A DNA stretch of 64,000 nt from Pseudolabrys sp. FHR47 (GTDB taxonomy: Bacteria > Pseudomonadota > Alphaproteobacteria > Rhizobiales > Xanthobacteraceae). The position numbers and the translations under genes were made by a program. The DNA is taken from assembly GCF_005153485.1 (NCBI RefSeq), contig NZ_CP039740.1, positions 868,001-932,000 on the forward strand. The letters run 5' to 3'. Below, piece by piece: positions 19,648-29,049 of the stretch (positions are counted from its first letter, which is position 1; each line of letters opens with the position of its first letter). The notes beneath the pieces are model-generated. The model ran no database searches. It was not told the DNA's origin and saw nothing but the letters and a program-made list of their open reading frames with translations.

Positions 19648-21145
19648 TCTGTTCAACAATCTCTATGTCGGCTTCGCGGCCATCATGTCGGTGCAGAACG
19701 TCTTTCTGTGCTTCGTCGGCTGTCTACTCGGCACGCTGATCGGCGTTCTCCCCGGCATCGGCCCGCTGGCGACCATCGCCATCCTGATGCCACTGACCTA
19801 CAATGCCGAGCCGATCGGTTCGCTGATCATGCTCGCCGGCATCTATTACGGCTCGCAATATGGCGGCTCGACGACGGCGATCCTCGTCAACATGCCGGGC
19901 GAAACTTCGTCGCTGGTGACGACCTTCGACGGTCATGCCATGGCGAAGCAAGGCCGGGCCGGCAAGGCGCTGGGCATCGCCGCCATCGGCTCCTTCATCG
20001 CCGGCACCTTTGCCACCTTCGTCATTGCCGGCACCGCGATCCCGCTGTCGAAGCTGGCGCTGAGCTTCACGGCCGGCAACTATTTCGCGCTGATGGTGCT
20101 GGGCCTTGCCCTCGCCATCGTTCTGGCCGGCGGTTCGGTGGTCAAGGCTGTCTGTACGCTGATCATCGGCATCGTCATGGCGCTGATCGGTGCCGACCAG
20201 ATCACAGCGGAGCCGCGTCTCACCTTCGGCCTGCAGATCCTTTACGACGGCTTCGACATCGCCATCGTGTCGATGGGACTGTTCGGCATTGCCGAGATCC
20301 TGCGCAATCTCGAATTTCCGGAACAGAAGCCGTTCGTCGGCGCAGTGACCGGCGGCTTGCTGCCTGACCGTGAGGATATCAAGCAGTCCGCCGGCGCCAT
20401 CGCGCGCGGTTCGGTGCTCGGCTCCATCATCGGCATCATTCCCGGCAATGGCGCAACCTTGTCGTCTTTCGTGTCCTATGCGTTGGAGAAGGCGCTCTCC
20501 AAGCGGCCGGAACGCTTCGGCAAAGGCGCCATAGAGGGCGTCGCCGGGCCAGAGTCGGCCAACAACGCTGCCGCGCAGACAACGTTCATTCCGTTGCTGA
20601 CACTCGGCCTGCCGTCAACAGCGGTGATGGCGCTGGTCGGCGGCGCCATGACATTGCACGGCGTCGTGCCCGGCCCGCAGGTCATCACCAAGCATCCTGA
20701 CCTGTTCTGGGGCGTGGTGTCGTCGATGTGGGTTGGCAACCTGATGCTGGTCGTCATCAATCTGCCGCTGATCGGAATCTGGGTGAAATTCCTCAAGGTG
20801 CCGTATCACCTCTTGTTCCCGACCATCGTGCTATTCTGCTGCATCGGCATTTACTCGGTGAACTCGCGGCCGTCGGACGTGCTGGAGGTCGCTGCCTTCG
20901 GCGCGCTCGGTTATCTGTTCTACAAGCTCCGGTTCGAGCTGGCACCGCTTCTGCTTGGCCTCGTGCTTGGTTCAATGCTGGAAGACAACCTGCGGCGCGG
21001 CCTCATTCTCAGCAACGGCAATGTGTGGACCTTCCTGAGCGAGCCGCTGACGCTGGCGCTGCTCACCGCAGCGTTTCTCGCGCTGGGCTCGGCGCTGGTG
21101 CCGTCGTTCAGTAAGGGCCGCGAATTGCTGGTCGACGAAGATTAA
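19640..21145 (+). CDS. Tripartite tricarboxylate transporter permease (TctA)
   Basis: 501-residue polytopic permease. The GTG at 19640, overlapping the TctB stop by eight bases, gives the usual beginning VADLFNNLYVGF and the normal family length; upstream in-frame extension would be arginine/cysteine-rich shadow. TctA landmarks are GVLPGIGPLATIAILMPLT, YYGSQYGGSTTAILVNMPGE, GIIPGNGATLSSFVSYALE and TLGLPSTAVMALVGGAM. It works with TctB and TctC as a secondary (ion-coupled) carboxylate importer. Confidence 0.93.
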   Translation: MADLFNNLYVGFAAIMSVQNVFLCFVGCLLGTLIGVLPGIGPLATIAILMPLTYNAEPIGSLIMLAGIYYGSQYGGSTTAILVNMPGETSSLVTTFDGHAMAKQGRAGKALGIAAIGSFIAGTFATFVIAGTAIPLSKLALSFTAGNYFALMVLGLALAIVLAGGSVVKAVCTLIIGIVMALIGADQITAEPRLTFGLQILYDGFDIAIVSMGLFGIAEILRNLEFPEQKPFVGAVTGGLLPDREDIKQSAGAIARGSVLGSIIGIIPGNGATLSSFVSYALEKALSKRPERFGKGAIEGVAGPESANNAAAQTTFIPLLTLGLPSTAVMALVGGAMTLHGVVPGPQVITKHPDLFWGVVSSMWVGNLMLVVINLPLIGIWVKFLKVPYHLLFPTIVLFCCIGIYSVNSRPSDVLEVAAFGALGYLFYKLRFELAPLLLGLVLGSMLEDNLRRGLILSNGNVWTFLSEPLTLALLTAAFLALGSALVPSFSKGRELLVDED

Positions 21146-21164
21146 AGCGGTACAGGAGTTGGAA

Positions 21165-22397
21165 TTGTCATTGTTCGGAACACTGCGCACACCGCGCAAT
21201 CTCGTCTTCGGCGCCGGCCAGCGTCGGGCGCTCGCCGGCTATGGCAAGGCTCTGGGCAGCCGCGCGCTGGTCGTCACCGACCAGCGCCTGAGCGGCGACG
21301 CCGACTTTCTTCAGATGATCGGTTCGCTGAAACAGGCTGGCCTGCAGGTTCGCGTCTTCGACGGCACCATCGCTGAGCTGCCGGTCGAATGCATCGCGCG
21401 CGCCGTCGACGCCGGCAAGGCGCTTGGCGCCGATCTTGTTATCGGCATCGGCGGTGGCAGTTGCATCGACGCGGCGAAAGTCGCCGCAGTGCTGCTGGCG
21501 CATGGCGGCCGGATTTCCGACTACTACGGTGAGTTCAAGGTGCCGGGTCCGGTGCTGCCGCTCATCTCGCTGCCGACGACATCGGGCACCGGCTCGGAAG
21601 TGACTCCGGTCGCGGTCGTCACCGATCCCGATCGTGCGGTGAAGGTGGGGATCGCCTCGCCGCACATCATCAGCAATACCGCGATCTGCGATCCCGAATT
21701 CACATACTCCTGCCCACCGGGCCTCACTGCCGTGTCCGGCGCCGATGCGCTTACGCATGCCATCGAGGCCTTCACGACTATGCGCCGCGAGCCGACTGGC
21801 TCCATCGTTCACGAGCACGTCTTCCTCGGCAAGAACGTGCTCAGCGACAACTACGCGCTGACGGCGATCTCGTATATCGCGGGAAGTCTCAAGCGTGCGG
21901 TCGACAATGGCGCCGACAAGGAGGCACGCGAGCGCCTGATGCTCGGCGCGACCATGGCCGGGCTAGCCTTCGGCACCGCCGGTACCGCGGCGGCGCATGC
22001 CGTGCAGTATCCGGTCGGCGCCATGACGCACACGCCACATGGCTCCGGCGTCGCCGTGATGATGCCTTACGTGATGGAATTCAATCGCGGCCATTGCGAG
22101 CCGGAACTGGCCGAGATCGGCCGCGCGATGGGCCTCGATCTTGGCGCGCGCACGGTGGGGGAAGCGGCCGGCGCCACCATCGACGCGGTCGAAAGCCTGT
22201 TCGCTTCCATCGGCATTCCGAAGACCATCGCCGATCTCGGCTTGGTGAGGGCGCAACTGCCGACGGTCGCCGAACAGGCGATGGGCAGCGCGCGGCTCAT
22301 CAAGAACAATCCGCGTCCGATTGAACTCGCAACTATGGCCACTTTGGTGGAGGCAGCCTTCTCAGGCGATCGGGCGAGCCTTCGTTCGGGTGCCTAA
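21165..22397 (+). CDS. Iron-containing alcohol dehydrogenase family protein
   Basis: 410-residue group III alcohol dehydrogenase. The NAD-binding GIGGGSCIDAAK lies near residue 95; the metal ligands are in DALTHAIEAF (Asp, His), AHAVQYPVG (His) and THTPHG (His). Two TTG starts are possible: 21159 touches the AGGAG ribosome site, whereas 21165 has six bases of spacing and is preferred. Family members include maleylacetate reductases and hydroxyacid–oxoacid transhydrogenases. It closes the cupin–SDR–TctCBA cluster. Confidence 0.87.
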   Translation: MSLFGTLRTPRNLVFGAGQRRALAGYGKALGSRALVVTDQRLSGDADFLQMIGSLKQAGLQVRVFDGTIAELPVECIARAVDAGKALGADLVIGIGGGSCIDAAKVAAVLLAHGGRISDYYGEFKVPGPVLPLISLPTTSGTGSEVTPVAVVTDPDRAVKVGIASPHIISNTAICDPEFTYSCPPGLTAVSGADALTHAIEAFTTMRREPTGSIVHEHVFLGKNVLSDNYALTAISYIAGSLKRAVDNGADKEARERLMLGATMAGLAFGTAGTAAAHAVQYPVGAMTHTPHGSGVAVMMPYVMEFNRGHCEPELAEIGRAMGLDLGARTVGEAAGATIDAVESLFASIGIPKTIADLGLVRAQLPTVAEQAMGSARLIKNNPRPIELATMATLVEAAFSGDRASLRSGA

Positions 22398-22469
22398 GGG
22401 ATTAATCGGGTTGTAGCCCGCTTGGCCGTTTGTTGATGGCCTCGTAGGGAACGGATAGCATGGCTTTCC

Positions 22470-23411
22470 ATGCTTACGCTCCGGCAAATCGAAGTCATCC
22501 GCGCCATCATGGTGACCGGCAGCATCGCCGGTGCTGCGCGGCTGCTGAACGTGGCGGCGCCCGGCATCAGCCGTTTGATGAAGTACTCGGAGGACTCGCT
22601 CGGCGTCCGGCTGTTCGATCGCCGCGCCGGGCGATATGTGCCTACGGCGCAGGCGCGCAACATCTTCGATCTCTTGGACACCGTCCATCGAAAGCTGGAG
22701 GAGCTGCAACTGGCGGTCGACAATCTTGGTCGCGGCCGGTCGCAGGAGTTCTGCCTTGCTTCGGTTCCCAGCATTGCCAACGTGATGCTGCCGCGCGCCA
22801 TCGCGGGACTGAGACGACGCTTTCCGGATCTCGGGCTCGACGTCAATATCGTGAAAATCGAGGAGGCAATCGACTTTCTTCTGCTCGGCCGGGGCGAGGT
22901 GGTGGCGATCTCATCGCGCTTCGAGCATCCGCTGATCAAGTTCGAGCCGCTGGCAAGCGGTCGACTGCTGTGCATTGTGCCGGAGAACAGTTCGCTTGCC
23001 TCGCGCAGGAAAATCACGCCGGCTCAGATGTCGGAGCATCCTCTTATCGGTATCAATCCCAAAGATCCTTACGGCGCCATCATGGCGGCGATGTTCGTCG
23101 ATGCGGGGATCGATTACCGGATGAACGTGAAAGCGCGCTTCGGCACCACGGTGTGCAGTCTGGTGGCGGCGGGTCTCGGCATCGCCATCATTGATGAGTT
23201 TACGGTGGCGCATAACGCCGTGCCCGGACTCAAGGCGCTCGAAATCGACGCGCCCAGCGAATTCCACACTTATGCTGCCTACCGTAACGATCTGCCGCTG
23301 TCGGCATTCGCCGAAGAATTCATCGGCATCCTCCGGGCCGAGATGATGGCGGTCAGTTCGCTGCGCCAGAAATCGCGCCGACCCCGCAAGATCGTGCGCA
23401 GGCGGCGATAA
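22470..23411 (+). CDS. LysR family transcriptional regulator
   Basis: 313 residues. The N-terminal helix-turn-helix is in LRQIEVIRAIMVTGSIAGAA and LLNVAAPGISRLM, followed by a periplasmic-binding-protein-like effector domain and a basic tail (SRRPRKIVRRRR). It precedes the shikimate-dehydrogenase-like gene in the same direction with a 121-base gap holding the promoter, so it probably responds to the imported cyclohexane carboxylate. It could equally control the preceding dehydrogenase. Confidence 0.9.
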   Translation: MLTLRQIEVIRAIMVTGSIAGAARLLNVAAPGISRLMKYSEDSLGVRLFDRRAGRYVPTAQARNIFDLLDTVHRKLEELQLAVDNLGRGRSQEFCLASVPSIANVMLPRAIAGLRRRFPDLGLDVNIVKIEEAIDFLLLGRGEVVAISSRFEHPLIKFEPLASGRLLCIVPENSSLASRRKITPAQMSEHPLIGINPKDPYGAIMAAMFVDAGIDYRMNVKARFGTTVCSLVAAGLGIAIIDEFTVAHNAVPGLKALEIDAPSEFHTYAAYRNDLPLSAFAEEFIGILRAEMMAVSSLRQKSRRPRKIVRRRR

Positions 23412-23532
23412 CATGATGTTACGGAAGCGATAAAAAATAGTAATCGCGGTACGTAGGCCGATTTGGTACTTTCTGGCCCGAAAATCCAATCGGGAGTGGC
23501 CGAGGAATGGTTGTCTCGGCCGGAAACGCAGA

Positions 23533-24384
23533 ATGGACGCAGGCTTTCCGACAGGCGCGACCGCGATATTTCCGATTGTCGGCGATCCGGTCGAACAGGT
23601 GAAATCGCCGGCGGCCATCACCGCTATCTTTGCCGCGCGTGGTGAAAATGCCGTCTGCATTCCGATGCAGGTGTCGCCTGCTGATCTAGCTGGCCTGATG
23701 GCCTCACTCCATGCCGTGAAAAATGTCGGTGGCATATTGGTCACCGTGCCGCACAAGCGAGCGGCATTTCTATGCTGTGAGACGTGGACGGACCGTGCGC
23801 AGTTCGTCGGCGCCGTCAATGTCCTGCGGCGCAACGACAAAGGATGGACTGGGGATAATACCGACGGCGTTGGTTACCTGGATGGCATCGCCCGTCATGG
23901 TTTCGATGTCGCCGGCAAGCGTGCGCTGCTTGCCGGTTGCGGCGGCGCCGGCGCGGCCATCGCGCTGGAAATTCTCAACCGTGGCGCGGCCCATCTTGCC
24001 ATTCACGACCTCGACATTGCGCGGCGCGATGCCGTCGTCGGCAAGCTCGCACAACGTTTCTCCGGGCGGGTGACGGCGGGCGGGGCGGACCCCACCGGCT
24101 TCGATCTGGTTGCCAATGCCACGCCAATGGGTATGAAAGCGGGGGACCCGATGCCGATCGAGTCCTCGGCTCTGCGTCCGGAGCAATTCGTCGCCTGCGT
24201 CGTCACCAAACCGGAGATTCCACCTCTGATAGAGGTTGCGCGCCGGCTCGGCTGCCGGACGATGACTGGCTCCGAGATGTTCGATGCGCAGGCCGAAAAG
24301 CTTGCCGACTTCTTGCTGGCGGCCGCGCCGCCGATACGGCGTTCTGCCAACGAGGAAGGGTTGGCCGAAAACCTTGTCTCCTGA
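23533..24384 (+). CDS. Shikimate/quinate dehydrogenase family protein with altered substrate loop
   Basis: 283 residues. AroE-family enzymes interconvert 3-dehydroshikimate and shikimate (or dehydroquinate and quinate) with NAD(P). Seen: VTVPHK with catalytic Lys75, NVLRR (Asn96), DNTDG with Asp111, and a nucleotide fold beginning ALLAGCGGAGAA. The substrate loop reads GDPVEQVKSP rather than the usual NP-I-HSxSP: the first shikimate-binding serine is Val23 while Ser25 is kept. With an ABC importer and a dehydroshikimate dehydratase downstream, a catabolic role is more likely than aromatic amino-acid synthesis. Substrate remains uncertain. Confidence 0.85.
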   Translation: MDAGFPTGATAIFPIVGDPVEQVKSPAAITAIFAARGENAVCIPMQVSPADLAGLMASLHAVKNVGGILVTVPHKRAAFLCCETWTDRAQFVGAVNVLRRNDKGWTGDNTDGVGYLDGIARHGFDVAGKRALLAGCGGAGAAIALEILNRGAAHLAIHDLDIARRDAVVGKLAQRFSGRVTAGGADPTGFDLVANATPMGMKAGDPMPIESSALRPEQFVACVVTKPEIPPLIEVARRLGCRTMTGSEMFDAQAEKLADFLLAAAPPIRRSANEEGLAENLVS

Positions 24385-24456
24385 TACTTGCATGATCGGG
24401 TGGCACAGCGGAGACGGTGCCTTAAACGCCTGACAAAAAATCGAGGGAGGTTTCGA

Positions 24457-25587
24457 ATGAAGAAGAGTCTCATAGCGGTCACGGCCGCGCTGCTCGTGGC
24501 CAGCCCGGCCTATGCACAAGACACCGTCAAGATCGGCATGGTGGCCGAACTGTCGGGTGCCGGTGCGCCGGCCGGTACCAACTGGCGTGACGGCATCAAG
24601 ATTGCGGTTGAGGAAATCAACGCCGCCGGCGGCATTCTCAAGAAGAAGGTCGAAGTCACCGAGTACGACACGCAGACCGATCCGCAGGTCTCGCGTGCCA
24701 TGGTGCAGAAGGCGATTGACGCTGGCGCCTACGCGATCTGGGGTACGATCTATTCCGGCTCGACGATGGTGAACATGCTTGTCGCGCAGCAGAACAGCAC
24801 GCCGCAGTTCGTCGGCTCGGAAGCGCCGGCGATCGTGCAGAAGGGCAATCCGTTCGTGTACCGCACGTCGTCGGGTGCGCAGAAAGGTGTTCCGGCGCTG
24901 ACGCCGTATTTCAAGAACACGCTGAAGGCCAAGAAGGTTGGCGTCGCCTGGGTCAACAACGAGTTCGGCAAGGGCGGCCGGAATGTCTTTATCGACGAGA
25001 TGAAGAAGGCCGGCATCGAAGTCGTTGCCGACGTCGCATCCGAGCAGGCGCAGACCGACTACGCCTCCGACGTCGCGAAGCTGAAGCAGGCGAACCCGGA
25101 AGCGGTGTTCGTCTACATGAATCAGGAAGAGTCCGCGCGCTTCCTGATTGAGGCGAAGAAGCAGGCATTGTCGATGCCGCTGGTTGGCGAAGTGACGCTC
25201 ACCGAAGCCAAGGTCATCGAACTGGCCGGCGGCGCGGCGGAAGGCGCGATCGCTCATGTCGGCGTGACCGCCACCGCGACCGATGTGCCCGGCATCGGCG
25301 CATTTGCCAAGAAGTTCGAGGAGACCTTCAAGCGCAAGCCGACCCATGACGCCATCAAGGGTTATGTCGGCGCCTGGGCGACGAAGTACGTCACCGAGAT
25401 GGTCGGCAAATTCGATGGCGAGGCCTTCTCGAAGAAGATTCTTGGCCTCTGCCTGAAGGTCGCGGACCACCCGAAGATCCTGCTCGACACTTGCTGGGAC
25501 AAGACCGGCGAGATGTCGCGTCCGAGCTTCATGGTGCAAGTCAAGAACGGTTCGCCGGTCGTGATCGGCACCGTTCCCGCCAACTGA
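24457..25587 (+). CDS. ABC transporter substrate-binding protein, branched-chain amino acid (LivJ) type
   Basis: 376 residues. The ATG at 24457 after GGGAGG gives a signal peptide MKKSLIAVTAALLVASPAYA followed by QDTVKIGMVAELSG. Type-I periplasmic binding fold with WRDGIKIAVEEINAAGG and VGVAWVNNEFGKGG. In aromatic-degradation loci such receptors often bind aromatic or cyclohexane carboxylates rather than amino acids. It is the first gene of a five-gene importer operon placed between the AroE-like and QuiC-like enzymes. Confidence 0.9.
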   Translation: MKKSLIAVTAALLVASPAYAQDTVKIGMVAELSGAGAPAGTNWRDGIKIAVEEINAAGGILKKKVEVTEYDTQTDPQVSRAMVQKAIDAGAYAIWGTIYSGSTMVNMLVAQQNSTPQFVGSEAPAIVQKGNPFVYRTSSGAQKGVPALTPYFKNTLKAKKVGVAWVNNEFGKGGRNVFIDEMKKAGIEVVADVASEQAQTDYASDVAKLKQANPEAVFVYMNQEESARFLIEAKKQALSMPLVGEVTLTEAKVIELAGGAAEGAIAHVGVTATATDVPGIGAFAKKFEETFKRKPTHDAIKGYVGAWATKYVTEMVGKFDGEAFSKKILGLCLKVADHPKILLDTCWDKTGEMSRPSFMVQVKNGSPVVIGTVPAN

Positions 25588-25599
25588 ACCTGAACTGAT

Positions 25600-25628
25600 G
25601 CCCGCGGCGGTTACGAGCCGCTGCGGGC
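25600..25628 (+). other. Intercistronic hairpin after the solute-receptor gene
   Basis: Eleven-base-pair stem (GCCCGCGGCGG with CCGCTGCGGGC, one G·U) and a seven-base loop TTACGAG, directly after the receptor stop. There is no U-run, so it most likely protects the receptor mRNA 3' end or dampens read-through, giving more receptor than permease. Confidence 0.6.
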
Positions 25629-25647
25629 GTCAACTTCAAGAGCCGCC

Positions 25648-26526
25648 ATGTCCCAGTTTCTCCAGGTTCTTCTGTCCGGCCTAGCGACCGGTTCGATCTA
25701 CGCGCTGGCGGCGATCGGCTTTGCTTTGGTCTGGCAGGCCGCGCACACCGTGAACTTCGCCCAAGGCGAGTTCGTCATGGTGCCCGCCTTCTTCGTACTT
25801 ATCGGCATGGGTTTTTTCGGCATGCCGTTCTGGCTGGCCTTGGGCTTCGGGCTCGTCGTGTCGATGCTCGTTCTAGGCTACGCCTTCAAGAAAATGATTG
25901 TCGAGCCGATCCTGCCACATGGCGGTATCACGCTCATTATCGCGACCATGGCGCTGGCGATCCTGCTCAAAGAGACGGTCAAAGAATTCTACTCCGCCGA
26001 GGCGCAGCCGTTTCCGGCGCTGTTCTCCAATACGCCGATGAACTTCTTTGGCGCCGCGGTATCGATGCAGGATATTCTCAATCTCCTCGTGTCGCTGGGT
26101 GTTGTCGTCCTGCTGACGCTGTTCCTCAACCGCACGCGAACTGGCCGCTGCATGCAGGCGGCGGCGCAGAATCCCGCGGTCGCCGAGATTCTTGGCGTCG
26201 ATGTCAAGCGGATGGTGCTGTACACGTTCCTGATCAATGCGGCGCTGGCCGCGCTCGCTTCGTTCCTGATCACGCCGGTGTATCTCGCCAAGTTTTCGAA
26301 CGGCGAAACTATCGGCCTCATCGCGTTCATCGCGGCGATCGTCGGTGGCTTCAACCAGATTCGCGGCGCGCTCGTCGGCGGCCTGCTGGTGGGCGTTCTC
26401 GACAATCTGACGGCGACCTATGTCACGGCGCAGTATCGCGCCGCGCTGCCGCTTGTGCTGTTGATCGTCATCATCCTGGTTCGACCGCAGGGCATCATGG
26501 GAACCTCTGAAGGGAGGTCGGTGTGA
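25648..26526 (+). CDS. Branched-chain-type ABC transporter permease LivH
   Basis: 292-residue inner-membrane permease with about eight helices. It begins MSQFLQVLLSGLATGSIYAL and contains HTVNFAQGEFVMV and the cytoplasmic loop NPAVAEILGVDVKRM that contacts the ATPases. It pairs with the following LivM permease, whose start codon overlaps its stop. Confidence 0.93.
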   Translation: MSQFLQVLLSGLATGSIYALAAIGFALVWQAAHTVNFAQGEFVMVPAFFVLIGMGFFGMPFWLALGFGLVVSMLVLGYAFKKMIVEPILPHGGITLIIATMALAILLKETVKEFYSAEAQPFPALFSNTPMNFFGAAVSMQDILNLLVSLGVVVLLTLFLNRTRTGRCMQAAAQNPAVAEILGVDVKRMVLYTFLINAALAALASFLITPVYLAKFSNGETIGLIAFIAAIVGGFNQIRGALVGGLLVGVLDNLTATYVTAQYRAALPLVLLIVIILVRPQGIMGTSEGRSV

Positions 26527-27506
26527 TGACAGGCAAATGGCGCTTCCTGCTCATCGTTCTCCTGCTCGGCGTGGCGGTCGCTGCGCCGCTGGGGCAGAAG
26601 AATTATATCATCTATGTGCTGACCTCCTGGCTGGTATTTGCCATTGCCGCGATGGGTCTTAACCTGACGCTCGGCTATGCGGGCCAGATATCGCTGGCGC
26701 AGGCCTCTTTCATGGCGATCGGCGCCTATATCACGGCGCTCCTGACGCTGGCGGGCTGGCACTGGATGGTCGCCATGCCGCTCGCGCTGGTCGCTTGCTT
26801 CGTCATCGGCCTGTTGCTCGGCTATCCTGCGCTGCGCGTCAAAGGACATTTCCTTGCCTTCGTGACGCTCGCATTCAACACGCTGGTGTTTCTGGTGCTG
26901 CGCAACGAGGAATGGCTGACCGGCGGCAGCTACGGCCTTGCCGGCATGCCGCGGCCGGGCTTCGGCCTGTTCTCCACCATGAAGCAGTTGCCGTTCTACT
27001 ACTTCACGCTGGCCATCACCGTGATCGCGGCGCTGGCGATGTGGGGCATCGTGCGCTCGCCCTGGGGCCGCGCCTTCAAGGCGCTGCGCGAAAATCCAAT
27101 CCGCGCGGAAAGCCTTGGTGTCGATACGCGGCGCATCACGCTGCTCGCCTTCGCGATCGGCTCGGCCTATGGCGGGCTCGCGGGCGCCCTGGTCACATCC
27201 CTGGTGCAGTTCATCGAGCCGGCGTCATTTGGTGTCGGGCACTCGCTGCGTATCCTGCTCATGGTGGTGGTCGGCGGCGCGGGCTCCTTCTTCGGACCGT
27301 TCCTCGGTTCCGGTGTGGTGATCCTGTTGCCGGAAGTGCTCCGCTTTACTGAAGGGTACTATCTCATCATCTACTCCGTGCTGGTCATCGTCATGCTGGT
27401 CTACGCGCCGGAGGGTCTGGTCGGGATTGGCGCGCGGCTTCGGGCGAAAATCTGGTCGCGGCCGCAGGCTAGGGCCGATCTCAGCCAGGGAGCGGGCCTG
27501 AAATGA
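26526..27506 (+). CDS. Branched-chain-type ABC transporter permease LivM
   Basis: 326 residues, about eight to ten helices, with LNLTLGYAGQISLAQASFMA and the coupling loop ENPIRAESLGVDTRR. The ATG at 26526 shares one base with the LivH stop and lies eight bases after GGAGG; a GTG one codon earlier is possible. The stop overlaps LivG by four bases. Confidence 0.93.
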   Translation: MTGKWRFLLIVLLLGVAVAAPLGQKNYIIYVLTSWLVFAIAAMGLNLTLGYAGQISLAQASFMAIGAYITALLTLAGWHWMVAMPLALVACFVIGLLLGYPALRVKGHFLAFVTLAFNTLVFLVLRNEEWLTGGSYGLAGMPRPGFGLFSTMKQLPFYYFTLAITVIAALAMWGIVRSPWGRAFKALRENPIRAESLGVDTRRITLLAFAIGSAYGGLAGALVTSLVQFIEPASFGVGHSLRILLMVVVGGAGSFFGPFLGSGVVILLPEVLRFTEGYYLIIYSVLVIVMLVYAPEGLVGIGARLRAKIWSRPQARADLSQGAGLK

Positions 27507-28249
27507 CCGCGCCAGTCCTTTCCGTCCGCAACATCGAAAAACGCTTCGGCGGCATCCGCGCCGTGCGCGGCGTGACCTTTGACGTCCAGAAGGGCGAGAT
27601 CCTCGGCCTGATCGGCCCGAACGGCTCGGGCAAATCGACCTTGTTCAATTGTATCCTCGGCCAGCTTATTCCGAATGCCGGCGAGGTTGAGGTCAACGGG
27701 CGCGACGTCTCGGGCATGCGTCCGTCCGATCTCAGCAAGCTCGGTGTCGGGCGCACCTTTCAGCAGCTCTCGGTGTTTCCGCGCATGTCGGTGCTCGACA
27801 ACATCATCCTCGCGGGTCAGGAGCATTGCGGCACCATGGCCTCCCGTCTGTTCGGCGCGCCGGATGCCGGACTGACGCAAGAAGCCGAGCGGATGATTGC
27901 CTTCTTCAAACTGACGCATCTACGCGACGAGCTGGCCGGGTCGCTGTCCTACGGTCAGCAGAAACTGGTCGATGCTGCGATGGCCTTCATGGCGGGTCCG
28001 AGCATAGTCCTGCTCGACGAGCCGGCGGGCGGCGTCAATCTCACGATGCTGGCGCATCTCAAGGATCGTCTTGTCGCCTATAATGCCGAGCACGGCACGA
28101 CTTTCGTCGTGATCGAGCACAACATGGAATTCGTGATGAGCCTGTGTACGCGGATCATCGTGCTTGCGGAGGGCGCGGTGATTGCCGAGGGCACGCCCGA
28201 CGAGATCAGGTCGAATCAGACCGTCATCGACGCCTATCTTGGAGGCTGA
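27503..28249 (+). CDS. Branched-chain-type ABC transporter ATP-binding protein LivG
   Basis: 248-residue ATPase. Walker A GPNGSGKS, signature region LSYGQQKLVDAAMA (the LivG variant of LSGGQ), Walker B IVLLDEPAGGVN and switch His in VIEHNMEF. It powers the import system together with LivF. Start overlaps the LivM stop (ATGA). Confidence 0.95.
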   Translation: MTAPVLSVRNIEKRFGGIRAVRGVTFDVQKGEILGLIGPNGSGKSTLFNCILGQLIPNAGEVEVNGRDVSGMRPSDLSKLGVGRTFQQLSVFPRMSVLDNIILAGQEHCGTMASRLFGAPDAGLTQEAERMIAFFKLTHLRDELAGSLSYGQQKLVDAAMAFMAGPSIVLLDEPAGGVNLTMLAHLKDRLVAYNAEHGTTFVVIEHNMEFVMSLCTRIIVLAEGAVIAEGTPDEIRSNQTVIDAYLGG

Positions 28250-28252
28250 GCC

Positions 28253-28990
28253 GTGCTCGAACTCAAGGACATCGTCGGCGGCTACGGCAAGATCACGATC
28301 CTCAATGGCGTGTCGTTTGCGATTCCGAAGGCGACCATCACGACCGTGATCGGCCCGAATGGCGCCGGCAAATCGACGGTCTTCAAGGCCATTTTCGGCC
28401 TGCTCAAGATCGAATCCGGTCAGGTGCTCATCGACGGGCAGGATGTCACGCGGCGCAGTCCCCGGCAGATGATCGCCCAGGGCGTCACCTATGTGCCGCA
28501 AGGCCGCAACATCGTTCCGCAGTTATCCGTCTATCACAATCTTGAACTCGGCGGCGTCACCGCGCCGGACCAGGATAAGGTGAAGCAACGCATCGAGACC
28601 GTCATGGACCAGTTTCCGATGCTGCGCGAATTCCGCAACCGTAAGGCCGTGGAACTCTCCGGTGGCCAGCAGAAACAGCTTGAAGTGGCACGCGCCTTGC
28701 TGCTCGATCCCAAGCTCATCCTGATTGACGAGCCTTCGATCGGCCTCTCGCCTAATCTGGTGCAGGAAGTGTTCAGGACGCTGATCCGGCTGCGCGACCA
28801 GGGCGTGACGATCCTGATGGTCGAGCAGAACGCCAAGGCGGCGTTGGTCATGTCGGATTACGGTATCGTGCTCGAACTTGGCCAGACCCGGATGCACGAC
28901 AAGGCTTCCAGGTTGCTGGTCGATCCGCGGGTCGGACAACTGTTCCTCGGCGGGCATGTCGGGGAGACGTCTCCGGTCGGAGCGCATTGA
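28253..28990 (+). CDS. Branched-chain-type ABC transporter ATP-binding protein LivF
   Basis: 245 residues, GTG start after GGAGG. Walker A GPNGAGKS, signature LSGGQQKQLEVARALL, Walker B LILIDEPSIGLSPN. Completes the five-component importer. The QuiC-type enzyme follows 59 bases downstream in the same direction, so import and catabolism are probably transcribed together. Confidence 0.95.
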   Translation: MLELKDIVGGYGKITILNGVSFAIPKATITTVIGPNGAGKSTVFKAIFGLLKIESGQVLIDGQDVTRRSPRQMIAQGVTYVPQGRNIVPQLSVYHNLELGGVTAPDQDKVKQRIETVMDQFPMLREFRNRKAVELSGGQQKQLEVARALLLDPKLILIDEPSIGLSPNLVQEVFRTLIRLRDQGVTILMVEQNAKAALVMSDYGIVLELGQTRMHDKASRLLVDPRVGQLFLGGHVGETSPVGAH

Positions 28991-29049
28991 AGCGCTCGGC
29001 GTCGAGCCGGCAAGGCTTGGCGAATGGGCAAGTGTAAGGAAAGCGATCG

